This document shows, one piece after another, positions 1-8,321 of a DNA stretch of 64,000 nt (positions are counted from its first letter, which is position 1; each line of letters opens with the position of its first letter). Under the pieces are notes generated by a model, which worked only from the letters and a program-made list of their open reading frames with translations, had not been told where the DNA came from and did no database searches. The translations under genes were made by a program, and so were the position numbers. The DNA comes from Bradyrhizobium vignae (GTDB taxonomy: Bacteria > Pseudomonadota > Alphaproteobacteria > Rhizobiales > Xanthobacteraceae), in the NCBI RefSeq assembly GCF_004114425.1, contig NZ_RDQF01000031.1, positions 1 through 64,000 of the forward strand, in the 5' to 3' direction.

Positions 1-137
1 TTCGAGTTCGTCTTCCCATCCCGGCATGGTCAGCCCTCCAAGAGCCGACCACCCATGAATCATTGAAAAATTGATTCGGGAATCCTATAAAACGCGCCAA
101 AATCAACAATCTGCCAAAGTAGTGCTAGGGTCCAGAC

Positions 138-585
138 TCAATTGGCCCACCAGATTATGAAAGCGGCGATGTTGACGGCGGCTTCGAAGTTGCGTGCCAG
201 CTTGTCGTATCTGGTAGCGATACGGCGCCAATCCTTGAGCCTGCAGAACATGCGCTCGATCAGGTTACGCAGCTTATAGGCCTCGGTGTCGAACGGATGC
301 GTTCGCTTTCGCGTTGGATTGTTCGGGATGACCGGGATGGTCCCGCGTTGGCGTAGGAAGAGCCGAAAGCCGTCGCTGTCGTAGGCGGCATCGGCCGCGC
401 ATAAGCGCGCCGCTGGCAGGCCGGAAAGAAGCGGTAGAACGAGGCGAAGATCGCCGCGTTGTCCGGGCGTTATCTCGACGGCGAGCGGCCGGCCCTGGCT
501 GTCGACAACGGCGTGGATTTTGGTCGTGCGCCCGCCGCGCGAGCGCCCGATCGCCTGTTCCTCCGCCCCCCTTTTCCGCCCGAAG
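138..585 (-). CDS. IS5-family transposase, second frame (OrfB)
   Basis: Second frame of the same transposase, reached by a frameshift at the A4G6 run; the exact upstream limit is approximate. Manual translation gives the conserved order of an IS5 C-terminal half: a GRSRGGRTTKIHAVVDSQGR segment, then DAAYDSDGFR with the second Asp, then NLIERMFCRLKDWRRIATRY with the catalytic Glu, ending at TGA 138-140. All three DDE residues are present across the two frames, so the element could still be active. Confidence 0.7.
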
Positions 586-892
586 CCGAGCGATGAGCCT
601 TTGCCGTGGTGCTGTCGATCATGTGGATGTCATTGGGGCTTGCCGTGACCAAGGCGCGAAACAGCTTCTGCCAGATGCCGCGCGCGGACCATCGATGAAA
701 GCGGTTATAGATCGTCGTCGGCGGCCCGTAGCAGGACGGGCAATCCTGCCAGCGGCAGCCGGCCCTCAGCACATGTATGATCCCGCTGATGACGCGGCGA
801 TCATCGACCCGGCGTGCCCCAGGACGGTTTTTCGGAAGCAATGGATCGATCGCCGCCCACTGCCCATCGCTCAACCAAAACTCGTTCGCCAT
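470..892 (-). CDS. IS5-family transposase, first frame (OrfA)
   Basis: First reading frame of a two-frame IS5-type transposase, 140 residues from an ATG at 890-892. It opens with the MANEFWLSDGQWAAIDPLLP type of N-terminus seen in IS5/IS427 OrfA proteins and carries HMIDSTTAKAHRSASGGKGG, which holds the first catalytic Asp of the DDE triad. A run of A4G6 on the coding strand near 565-575 is a likely slippage site, after which the second frame continues. The rest of this frame past that point is arginine-rich and probably not functional on its own. Confidence 0.75.
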   Translation of the reverse strand: MANEFWLSDGQWAAIDPLLPKNRPGARRVDDRRVISGIIHVLRAGCRWQDCPSCYGPPTTIYNRFHRWSARGIWQKLFRALVTASPNDIHMIDSTTAKAHRSASGGKGGRRNRRSGARAAGARPKSTPLSTARAGRSPSR

Positions 893-1107
893 TATCAAGC
901 TCCTTGCAGAGCTTGAATCTGATTTGCACCCAAGCCTCAATACCCTGATTGGGTTTGGACCCTAGAGCGTTTCACATTTCGACGGAAACATATGTCCGGC
1001 GATTGCGAAGTAGTTGCTGCATTCGCGAGGTTGGATTGTTGTGACGAAATCGCCGAGATATCCGATGCGGATCCAGTGCTTGATCTTGTACGGGCGCGCT
1101 CGTAGCG

Positions 1108-1439
1108 AGAAAGCGTTCTCCGCGTGGATTAGCGAAGCAGCATTCGCCGCCGGCCTTCCCCCGAAGTCTTCACCAGATGGCGTGCGCAAGGCCGCATATC
1201 GGCGTTTGGCCCAGGCCGGATGCAGCGCCCTGGAAATCATGTCTATCACCGGCCATACGGATATCCGCGAGATTGAACGATACTGTCGCGAAGCCGCGCG
1301 CAAGAAGCTTGCCGTTGCCGCCATGACCAAGCTCGAAGTCGGATTTGACATCCGATTGCCTAACCCGCCCGACGAGTTAGGCAATAGTGAGGATAACTCA
1401 TTGAAATCATTGCTGGCAGATGAGCGACCCGAGACATAG
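1108..1439 (+). pseudogene. Tyrosine recombinase/phage integrase, C-terminal remnant
   Basis: The stretch encodes the C-terminal catalytic part of a tyrosine integrase: a VRKAAYRRLAQAGCSALEIM segment with the conserved Arg, a GHTDIREIERYCREAARKKL segment with the second-box His and the nucleophile Tyr. The usual HxxR motif reads DGVR here, so the first His is lost. The N-terminal and core-binding domains are absent: the IS5-family element ends about 145 bp upstream, and the frame stops inside the left end of the IS481-family element. It is therefore a broken gene trapped between two insertion sequences. An open frame exists from 1014, but similarity to integrases begins only near 1108. Confidence 0.75.
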
Positions 1440-2997
1440 GTGACAAAACGTACCGGACACATGGGTTACACTTTCCGCTTTTGTTCTGCGGGAGGTGTGG
1501 ATGCCGTGGAAAGCGAGTTCGGTCATGGAAGAGCGCCTTCGCTTTGTCGCCCGGCTTCTCGATGGGGAAGCCATGAGCGAGGTCTGCCGGGAGTTCGGCA
1601 TCTCCCGCAAGACCGGCTACAAGATTTTCGATCGCTACAAGGAGCACGGGCTCGAGGCGCTGAGCGACCGCTGCAGGCGGCCGATACGCTACGCCAACCA
1701 GTTGCCGGCTCAGATCGAGACCCTGATTGTCCAGCTCAAAGCCGACAAGCCACATTGGGGTGCGCGCAAGATCCGCGAGCTGCTGGTGCGCCGACTCGAT
1801 GGCGACATCAAGGTTCCGGCCAAAAGCACCATTCATGCGGTGCTCGATCGCCACGGCCTGGTCAAGCGCAGCGGCGGGCCGCGCCACCGCGCGCGCGGCA
1901 CGCCACTGTCCCAGGGCACGCTCCCCAATGATCTGTGGTGCGCCGACTTCAAGGGCGAGTTCAAGCTCGGGAATGGCCGCTACTGCTTTCCCTTGACCGT
2001 CACCGACCATGCCTCACGCTTTCTGCTGCTCTGCGAAGCCCTCGATTCCACCCGTGAGGAGCCGGCCATGACAGCCTTTGAGCGGCTGTTCCGCGAGCGC
2101 GGCCTGCCGCTTGCCATCCGCTCCGACAATGGCGTGCCCTTTGCCAGTCCCAATGCCTTGTTCAACCTCTCAAAGCTGTCGGTGTGGTGGCTCAGGCTGG
2201 GTATCGCGATCGAGCGCATCAAGCCAGGTCATCCGCAGCAGAACGGCCGGCACGAGCGCATGCATCTCACGCTCAAAAAGGAGGCCACCAGGCCACCGGG
2301 GTTCAACAGCCTGCAACAGCAGGAACGCTTCGAGGCCTTCCGGGGCGAGTTCAACATCGAGCGCTGGCATGAGGCGCTCAACATGAAGTGCCCCGCCGAA
2401 CTCTACACAGCCTCACCGCGTCCCTATAGCGGCCTGCCGGAGCTGACCTATCCCTTCCACGATCGCGACGTACTCGTCACCAATTGCGGGCGCCTCTGCC
2501 TGCATCGCAAGAAGATCAACATCTCTGCTGTGCTGGCGGGTCAAAAGCTTGGAATCAAAGAGGTCGATGACGGCATTTGGCTCGTCAGCTTCATGCACTA
2601 CGATCTCGGATACTTCGACCTCGAGCAGAGGACCTTACAACCGCTCGACAACCCATTCGGCCCGAAGCCCGTCACCCATGTCTCAGCTACAACGTCGGCG
2701 CCCTGAGAAAGACGCGCTTGTCTGCATTCTTGGCATGGTCGGCCCTTGCTTGGCCGCGCTGAGCCGTCATCCCCCGAAGCCCGCAGGGGCGCGGCCTTCG
2801 CCGCGCGGGGTTGACGGCGAAAGCGCCGGCCGAGCAATAATGGCCATGCCAAGAATGCGTCACACCATATCGGATCAATCGGATGCGTTCGATGCAGTCT
2901 GCATCGACCCTGGAGAAATGACCTTGCAACCCCTCGACAACCCGCTCGGCACGAGGTTGTCACCTATGTCTTAGGTACGATCTGTTACCCATGTCTT
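1432..2997 (+). mobile_element. IS481-family insertion sequence with doubled right end
   Basis: Each end carries two copies of a 14-bp motif of the form AGACATRGGTRACA. On the left they lie at 1432-1445 and 1457-1470; on the right, inverted, at 2959-2972 and 2983-2996. The transposase gene sits between them. The segment at 2632-2695 (end of the transposase and its CACCCATGTCT motif) is repeated in diverged form at 2914-2972, with about 220 bp of other sequence between, so a second, partial right end seems to have been added or left behind. Confidence 0.75.
1501..2706 (+). CDS. IS481-family transposase
   Basis: Transposase of 401 residues. An N-terminal helix-turn-helix (VCREFGISRKTGYKIFDRYK) is followed by an integrase-type catalytic core with LWCADFKGEF (first Asp), RSDNGVPFASP (second Asp) and HPQQNGRHERMHLTLKKE (Glu), the DDE set of IS481. 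The ATG at 1501 is chosen over an in-frame GTG at 1495 because GGAGG ends five bases before it. The frame is intact through to the element's right-end motifs, so it is probably functional. Confidence 0.88.
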   Translation: MPWKASSVMEERLRFVARLLDGEAMSEVCREFGISRKTGYKIFDRYKEHGLEALSDRCRRPIRYANQLPAQIETLIVQLKADKPHWGARKIRELLVRRLDGDIKVPAKSTIHAVLDRHGLVKRSGGPRHRARGTPLSQGTLPNDLWCADFKGEFKLGNGRYCFPLTVTDHASRFLLLCEALDSTREEPAMTAFERLFRERGLPLAIRSDNGVPFASPNALFNLSKLSVWWLRLGIAIERIKPGHPQQNGRHERMHLTLKKEATRPPGFNSLQQQERFEAFRGEFNIERWHEALNMKCPAELYTASPRPYSGLPELTYPFHDRDVLVTNCGRLCLHRKKINISAVLAGQKLGIKEVDDGIWLVSFMHYDLGYFDLEQRTLQPLDNPFGPKPVTHVSATTSAP

Positions 2998-3159
2998 CGG
3001 TCTGGACAAGAAACAGTTTGGCGATCCCGGCAGAACCGACACACCGACCTCGATCAATCACTTAGGCTGGCTCACCAGCCTATAGAGAGCAATTGCAATC
3101 TAAGTGGAATATCCGACACTGGCTCACCAGCCAGTCGATGCCAGGAGATCAACATCTAC

Positions 3160-3525
3160 TTGGTCCCGGTGAACCGTCACGGCCGCTACCGAGCCGAACT
3201 AGCTGATGGCAGTGTGCTCTGCCTAAGCAGGCAACCCTTCCTAGACGCGGCGCGGGCGCTGATCTCGGCTGGCTTTACCCCCGATTCGGTGCTGATAGGC
3301 TGGCGAAGGGACGCCACCACGTGGGCCCTTAGAGGCAGGCTTGGAGAAGCCGCCAAGCTGACGGTGGACGAGACCAAGACCTGCTTCGCTCGCTGGAAGG
3401 CCTTTTCTTCGTCGGCGGTCTGCCCACTGGTGCGTTTTTCCAGGGGGGGGCCGCTGCATACCTACCCGGGGATGCTGCAAACTCTCCTGTGGGACCACCG
3501 AGCGATGCGGACCGGCCAAACATAA
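3160..3525 (+). CDS. Hypothetical protein, probably a decayed phage-associated gene
   Basis: Open frame of 121 codons from a TTG. The part up to about residue 92 looks like a real protein (RYRAELADGSVLCLSRQPF, GEAAKLTVDE, RWKAFSSSAV) and resembles short hypotheticals often found in rhizobial mobile regions. After a run of eight G residues near 3443-3450 the translation changes character, so a frameshift there is likely. It lies just before a terminase-like gene. No function can be assigned. Confidence 0.45.
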   Translation: MVPVNRHGRYRAELADGSVLCLSRQPFLDAARALISAGFTPDSVLIGWRRDATTWALRGRLGEAAKLTVDETKTCFARWKAFSSSAVCPLVRFSRGGPLHTYPGMLQTLLWDHRAMRTGQT

Positions 3526-3543
3526 GACGACGCGCTCGCACGG

Positions 3544-3999
3544 ATGATGCGAGGGCGCCTTTCGCTTACTGAGAGAGCAGCTGCGGGTTTTAATAGTGCC
3601 GGAACTCTTTCGACTAAAAGTCGCGAGGAGCAGCCTGCCTGCCCGAAGAAAAGGCCCCCAAGCGCTGATGGAATCCAACGCGCGGGCCTTTCTGAGGAAT
3701 GGATAATCGCTCGCTTGATGCACGTGGTCGATCTCTCCATCCGCGGCTTACCAAAATTCGACTCGAATGGCGTTCCCACCGGTTTGTACAAGCCAGATCT
3801 GAAAGCGGCTATTAGCGGCATCAGGCTCGCTGCCCACATTGGCGGTCTCTTGGTTCAGAAACTTGAGGTCGGCGGACCAGGCGTATTTGAACAAATGACC
3901 GATGCGGAATTGGGTGGTGCGTTGCTTGGCGAATGCAGAGCCCTAGGTCTGTCGGAAAGATCCTTGGCAGAGCTTCGGAAAGCGATAGAACGCGATTGA
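3544..3999 (+). CDS. Possible phage terminase small subunit-like protein
   Basis: Open frame of 151 codons. The middle, GLSEEWIIARLMHVVDLSIRG followed by DSNGVPTGLYKPDLKAAISG and a hydrophobic helix, then EQMTDAELGGALL, follows the pattern of small terminase subunits of tailed phages, which recognise packaging sites. The first 50 residues are less convincing and the true start may be internal. No large terminase subunit or other phage structural gene follows, so this is at best a prophage remnant. The family call rests on remembered pattern only. Confidence 0.45.
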   Translation: MMRGRLSLTERAAAGFNSAGTLSTKSREEQPACPKKRPPSADGIQRAGLSEEWIIARLMHVVDLSIRGLPKFDSNGVPTGLYKPDLKAAISGIRLAAHIGGLLVQKLEVGGPGVFEQMTDAELGGALLGECRALGLSERSLAELRKAIERD

Positions 4000-4532
4000 T
4001 ACGACGTGGCGATGATGCCAAGCGTCAGCTGAAGGTCGAACGCTTCGATGAGAGCTTGCAGCGCGGGTGAAACGTCGATGTCAGTGTCGATGGCATCGCC
4101 GACATCGTAGGTCGCAGCTCTGGATCAGCGCTCAATCGGCGCATAGCGGTCGAGCTGAAGGATCGGTCCCTCCTGGCGTCCAGCTATTTTTCGAGCTAGT
4201 GAAAATCAGCGAAAGTGTTGAAAATAAGGGCGTTCTCGATTGTCGCCGGGAGACGGAAGGCGCGTCGGAAACTCGCCGGGCCCTATTAGGCCCTAGTTCA
4301 GTTCACAGCTTGATGGCGCGCGGTCTGTGTGGTGCCGAGCCCTGCTGCCCGACGCAATCTTCGCTAGTCCTGTAGACAATGAATTAGGCGGACCGCCTCC
4401 ACTAGGCCCGAGGCGTACTCAGCAACTGCCACAGGTAATCGGGAGCGTCCGACGGCGGGGGTGCTGCAGACACCATGACAAGAACAAAGAACATTGCCGC
4501 GCCGAAGTGGCGTCCGCAGGGGTCTGCGGACA
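4000..4532. other. Stretch without recognisable gene
   Basis: Several short open frames occur on both strands, but none has a convincing start, ribosome-binding site or family resemblance. It separates the phage-like remnants from the defence island. Confidence 0.5.
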
Positions 4533-4796
4533 CTACCCGTCTTTCCTCACCAAGGAGCCAGTTCCTGCTGCTCCGGCAGAGTCCTCAGTGACCGTTTTTT
4601 TATTAGACCGACCAGCGCCAGACGTCCTGGCACGTTTGAGAAAATCAACAGGGTTGCTATACTGTTCGTAAATACGAACGGCTTGATCACCCCAGCCCTT
4701 TTCCCGCAATTTTCTCGGGTCTAGACTCCCAACCCGGTCGGCGCTCTCCTCCGGCTCAAAGCCTACCGCGCCACCGCCAAGTTTCACAACGCGCAT
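4533..4796 (-). CDS. Small hypothetical protein
   Basis: Possible 87-residue protein. The ATG at 4794-4796 is preceded by GAAGGA at a suitable distance. The sequence is hydrophilic with no membrane segment; it includes EESADRVGSLDPRKLREKGW and QYSNPVDFLKRARTSG. I do not recognise a family. It lies about 180 bp past the end of the phosphoesterase gene and in the same direction. Confidence 0.35.
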   Translation of the reverse strand: MRVVKLGGGAVGFEPEESADRVGSLDPRKLREKGWGDQAVRIYEQYSNPVDFLKRARTSGAGRSNKKTVTEDSAGAAGTGSLVRKDG

Positions 4797-4974
4797 AGAA
4801 GCATCCTTCAAGTAGCCCAGCGCCCACTTATACAACGGGGAACACTAGGGCAAGTTTCCATCTTTGAATTGTGACAAAGATCACGCTGACGAATCATTAA
4901 TGAATCAGCGCAGCCATCTCATCAAAACCACCTTTAGGCATTAAGAACCTTCGTTGGGTTTTATCCAACCCTTT

Positions 4975-7410
4975 TTATCCAACTCTTAAGGCTTCAAGAA
5001 TGGCTAATGCGTGTACCTGTACGGCCGAGCGGAGTTCTCTCCGCAGGTCCTCAGCCGCTTCGACATCAGGCTCAGCTAGCGTCGCTATCTGTCGGGACTC
5101 GGCTGCTGATCCGAAAGATACCGCACCGATAGTTGCCCAAGGCGGCGGACGACGATGGTCTTGATAAGTAGGATGGTACAACGGAAGGGCCACAACACAC
5201 GCCATTTCGACATCGTCGGCATCGGTTTCGTACGGATGGTGGACTGGCTTGACCAGCGATTCGCCTGCCCAAGACTGGCCCCACGCGATCATCCGTCGTT
5301 GCTGAAACGCCGCCCCTGCAATCCCTTTTCCCGAGGTTACTGCGAAGTTAGAGGGTAGTTTGGAGGCCGACCAAGAGCGGTAGCTCAAGGCGGGACGCAA
5401 CGCGCCCAGCGTATGATCATAAGCAAATATCACCACTACCCACTTTTCTCGAGTGTTGCGAAGTCGGAACAGCCTCTTGAGAACGCCCAAGAGCACGTCA
5501 AACTCTTCTGCCGCTTTCGCGTCGGCGACCGGGTCATGCGTCAGAAGAAGGTTCTGAAATCGGCGAGTCTCGCTTGCGATGCCACGGATCGGCTTGTCCG
5601 AGGGAAGCTTCCATCGAATCTCATAAACATAGCCAACCATTGGACGCTCAACTTCTAAGCGCCATGTCCTCGTCGACGCCTTGTACTGCAAGCGCTCCTC
5701 ATCCAACGTTCCAATGTCGACTACGGGAGGCGAAGTGCCGGCCTTCACGTCACCCCATTTGTTCACTTCGTAGTCAGGAAAAGAAGCAGGCCGAAGACAG
5801 CGAATGTAAGGCTCAACGCCGTTCAGGCTCTCGGGAAGTTTTACACTGAGGCGCAAACATTTAGTCGGAAACAACACGCGCAGCCCAATCCACTCCTCTT
5901 CCCATTCTGTCTTCTTGTCTTTCTTTAAGCGAGCCTTCTCTTCGGCTTCCCATTTGGTCATCTTGATGGAGTTGGAGCACGCGTACCGAAACCCGTAACT
6001 GGTCGCGTCGCCATTGCGGCGCAGGCCATCACCGAATTTGACCCAGCAGTACTTGACGTTCTCTTTGTCGGGGATATCTGTAGCGCGCTCAACTTCAACG
6101 CCCCGTCGGTGAGTGGCCTCATCAGGCGTCAAGGATTCCTCTACAAAGCTTCCATCCGCTGGAATTTGGATCGCGACTAGCCGCTGCCGATACGGGTCAA
6201 TATCGCCCCCATGCAGCCGCAGCTCCTCAACCGAGTGATCGACCCACAAGTCGCCATTTTCTGTGACCTCGAATGCAGAGGCGCGGACGTCACATCGGAT
6301 TGGATGACGTTCCAAAGCGCGAGCGAAAGCTCTCCGCTTCACCGCCGAGATCGGCTCCTTGTATCGACGGACATCGCGATTTCGCTCGTCTGCTGGGTTT
6401 GGTGCCCGTGCTCCTCCGTAAAACACGGTTTTGACTGTTACACGTCCGCTATCCTCGATCGTGATTAGATTAAACGAATTCCCGATAGGGTTGGACGTCT
6501 CCATGGCTGCACTCCCCGCAGCTACGACGGCCATCGAATAACTATCATTGTCGCCAGTGCCGAGGTCAACACGGGCGAATTGAGCCTGATGCCAATGTCC
6601 GTGCAAAACTAAATCGAAACTGTGATCGGCGAGGACGTTCAGGACGGCTCCCGCATTCCGCAGAACCATCATGGGCTCCGTATTTCCTTTGCGTCCAGGA
6701 GCGAAAGCGATGGGGAGCACATGGTGGTGGACTACTGCGATCCGCGCTAGATAGGTCGTGGCACCGAACTTTTTGAGATCCGCTGCAAGTCCGATCAGTT
6801 GGCCCTCGTCCACAACTCCGGTCGCGAAATCTGGACTACCTCCAGTGGGGTTCGAATCAAGAAGCGCCAGCAACACTGCACACTGCCGGGGCCTAAAGAC
6901 GTCTGCCTTTTGAGCAGGCGCATCTGCAATTGCGCCAGTAAATTCCTTCCGAGGTTCTCCTAAAAGGATCTGCCGGAGCATCGGGAACCGCCCCTCCGCG
7001 ACGGCTGGCTGGTCACGACAGAGTAGGTTGAAGCCAGGCTCGTGGCCAAGTTCTTTCGCCAGCATGGCTTCGGCTTCGCTAGTATCGGTCTGAAAAATCC
7101 GCTCAAACCAATTCAACCGCTTCAAGACCCCCGTTGAAAGACCGGACTCGAAAACATCATGATTGCCTGCAATCACGACGAGTTCTGCAGCCCTGCCGGC
7201 CCTCGAGCGCGCATGCGATTTCTGGGATAGATCTCGAAGGGCGCACTTTGCCGCTAACAGATGAACAGGTGATGGATGATCAACTAAGTCACCTGAAACT
7301 ATGATCAAGTCAGGTTCAAAAGCGATAACGCTGTCTTCGACGGCCCTCCACGTATTGACGTCAAACCTGGCCCCGAAATGCAAATCGGACAAATGCGCTA
7401 TCTGGATCAT
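4975..7410 (-). CDS. Calcineurin-like metallophosphoesterase with long C-terminal extension
   Basis: Protein of 811 residues. The N-terminal 400 residues carry the five metal-binding blocks of calcineurin-like phosphoesterases: SDLHFG (8-13), GDLVDH, AGNHDVFES, a VHHHVLP segment and HGHWHQ. The ATG at 7408-7410 is chosen because the first motif begins eight residues later; an upstream in-frame extension has no such support. The C-terminal half is unlike SbcD or CpdA. Its last 200 residues (for example TSGKGIAGAAFQQRRMIAWG and ATIGAVSFGSAAES) have the look of a GAF-like sensor domain, which is an inference. It stands apart from other genes, at the left edge of the defence island. It could cleave nucleic acid or a nucleotide signal and be gated by its C-terminal domain. 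Confidence 0.75.
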   Translation of the reverse strand: MIQIAHLSDLHFGARFDVNTWRAVEDSVIAFEPDLIIVSGDLVDHPSPVHLLAAKCALRDLSQKSHARSRAGRAAELVVIAGNHDVFESGLSTGVLKRLNWFERIFQTDTSEAEAMLAKELGHEPGFNLLCRDQPAVAEGRFPMLRQILLGEPRKEFTGAIADAPAQKADVFRPRQCAVLLALLDSNPTGGSPDFATGVVDEGQLIGLAADLKKFGATTYLARIAVVHHHVLPIAFAPGRKGNTEPMMVLRNAGAVLNVLADHSFDLVLHGHWHQAQFARVDLGTGDNDSYSMAVVAAGSAAMETSNPIGNSFNLITIEDSGRVTVKTVFYGGARAPNPADERNRDVRRYKEPISAVKRRAFARALERHPIRCDVRASAFEVTENGDLWVDHSVEELRLHGGDIDPYRQRLVAIQIPADGSFVEESLTPDEATHRRGVEVERATDIPDKENVKYCWVKFGDGLRRNGDATSYGFRYACSNSIKMTKWEAEEKARLKKDKKTEWEEEWIGLRVLFPTKCLRLSVKLPESLNGVEPYIRCLRPASFPDYEVNKWGDVKAGTSPPVVDIGTLDEERLQYKASTRTWRLEVERPMVGYVYEIRWKLPSDKPIRGIASETRRFQNLLLTHDPVADAKAAEEFDVLLGVLKRLFRLRNTREKWVVVIFAYDHTLGALRPALSYRSWSASKLPSNFAVTSGKGIAGAAFQQRRMIAWGQSWAGESLVKPVHHPYETDADDVEMACVVALPLYHPTYQDHRRPPPWATIGAVSFGSAAESRQIATLAEPDVEAAEDLRRELRSAVQVHALAILEALRVG

Positions 7411-7919
7411 TGGAAGCTCGGACACTTTAGTCCACGGCGAGAATCTGCACCGGACGGGTAAGGCACTGCTCAAGAAAAATGGCTTGACCGCTAACTTAGC
7501 ACTAGCCGAGGAAAGGCTAGCGAGTGACCTTAGGATGCCGCAAAATGAGCGCACTAGCAAGAGTTGCTCGTAACGCCGGCGGAGCCTGGAAAGCCAATTG
7601 CGACTAGCTGTCGCGGTGTTGATATCGCGCTAGACCGTCTCCTCGGGATCGGATTTGAAGGTCGCGCCAGTTGCTCCCGTCCATTCTCCGCGTTAGGCGC
7701 CCGAACGATCGCTTTGCGCGGGGCTTCTCCAACAGACCACATCGGCTCGTCGGCCGCGGTTTGACCGGAAGCAGTCACGCTGGACGAAGCCGGGGTGAGC
7801 GTCCGGGACGGGCGCCATGCATAGACGGCCCATCTGTCCGCAGGAGTCAATTCCGCGAAATTGAGAAACCGAACTTGCGATGTCTGTGGGGTGCAAGCTC
7901 TGACTGATGGAATCTCAAC
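7411..7919. other. Stretch without convincing gene
   Basis: Upstream region of the phosphoesterase gene. A minus-strand open frame at 7554-7937 is low-complexity in composition and is not accepted. The promoter of the phosphoesterase gene should lie here, but no clear element was identified. Confidence 0.4.
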
Positions 7920-8321
7920 TTGCAAGATCCGACGCAATACACGGTCATCGATGGCGGCGCGCGAACCGCACTCTCGTTGGACGCAAGATTCGATTACGAC
8001 GAGGTGGTTTTCCGCTTCACCTGGCGCGTCGACGGCAGGGGCATCTGTGCGAGCCCAATCACTCCTTACAGCGGTGCCTCGACAAGCTCGCCCTTCGTCG
8101 CGCTAGTCGGCCAAAACGTTTGCGATTGCTACATAGCGCGAACAGGCGTCAGCGTGAACCAATGGTCGGCATTTTGCGCGGTAATTAGACCGGTATTGGC
8201 GCCCTCGAGCGAGACCGGAGCTAACGCAAATTTGGAGGCGGAGAAGGTAAAAACTCCGGGGCAAGTTCACAGACCATCTCGTCCCGCTGAGGCCTCTTAC
8301 GCAGATGGCCTCGAACTTTGA
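7920..8321 (+). CDS. Hypothetical protein, possibly truncated
   Basis: Possible protein of 133 residues. The first 70 residues (YTVIDGGARTALSLDARFDY, then VVFRFTWRVDGRGICASPIT) look like genuine coding sequence. The last third overlaps the end of the opposite-strand gene at 8221 by about 100 bp and looks like noise, so the frame may have lost its original 3' end. No family is recognised. Confidence 0.3.
   Translation: MQDPTQYTVIDGGARTALSLDARFDYDEVVFRFTWRVDGRGICASPITPYSGASTSSPFVALVGQNVCDCYIARTGVSVNQWSAFCAVIRPVLAPSSETGANANLEAEKVKTPGQVHRPSRPAEASYADGLEL

Larger units (their letters stand above)
128..962 (-). mobile_element. IS5-family insertion sequence (IS427-like)
   Basis: Insertion sequence of about 835 bp. 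The ends are imperfect inverted repeats: the left end begins GGGTCCAGACTCAATTGG and the right end, read on the other strand, begins GGGTCCAAACCCAATCAGG. A TA dinucleotide lies just outside each end (126-127 and 963-964), consistent with the short target duplication of this IS group. The inside is filled by a two-frame transposase on the minus strand. The element abuts the remnant of an integrase gene on its right. Confidence 0.85.

Noticed and set aside
2598..2963. Minus-strand open frame across the right end of the IS481 element
   Set aside because: Overlaps the transposase end and the repeated terminal motifs; a shadow frame.
3067..3133. CTGGCTCACCAGCC occurring twice 53 bp apart, as a possible CRISPR-like unit
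   Set aside because: Only two copies, each partly palindromic, with no further repeats or cas genes; better seen as a small duplicated hairpin.
4954..4976. Possible terminator hairpin with a T5 run at the end of the phosphoesterase gene
   Set aside because: The five-base stem is weak and the T run lies on the plus strand, opposite to the gene, so it was not called.
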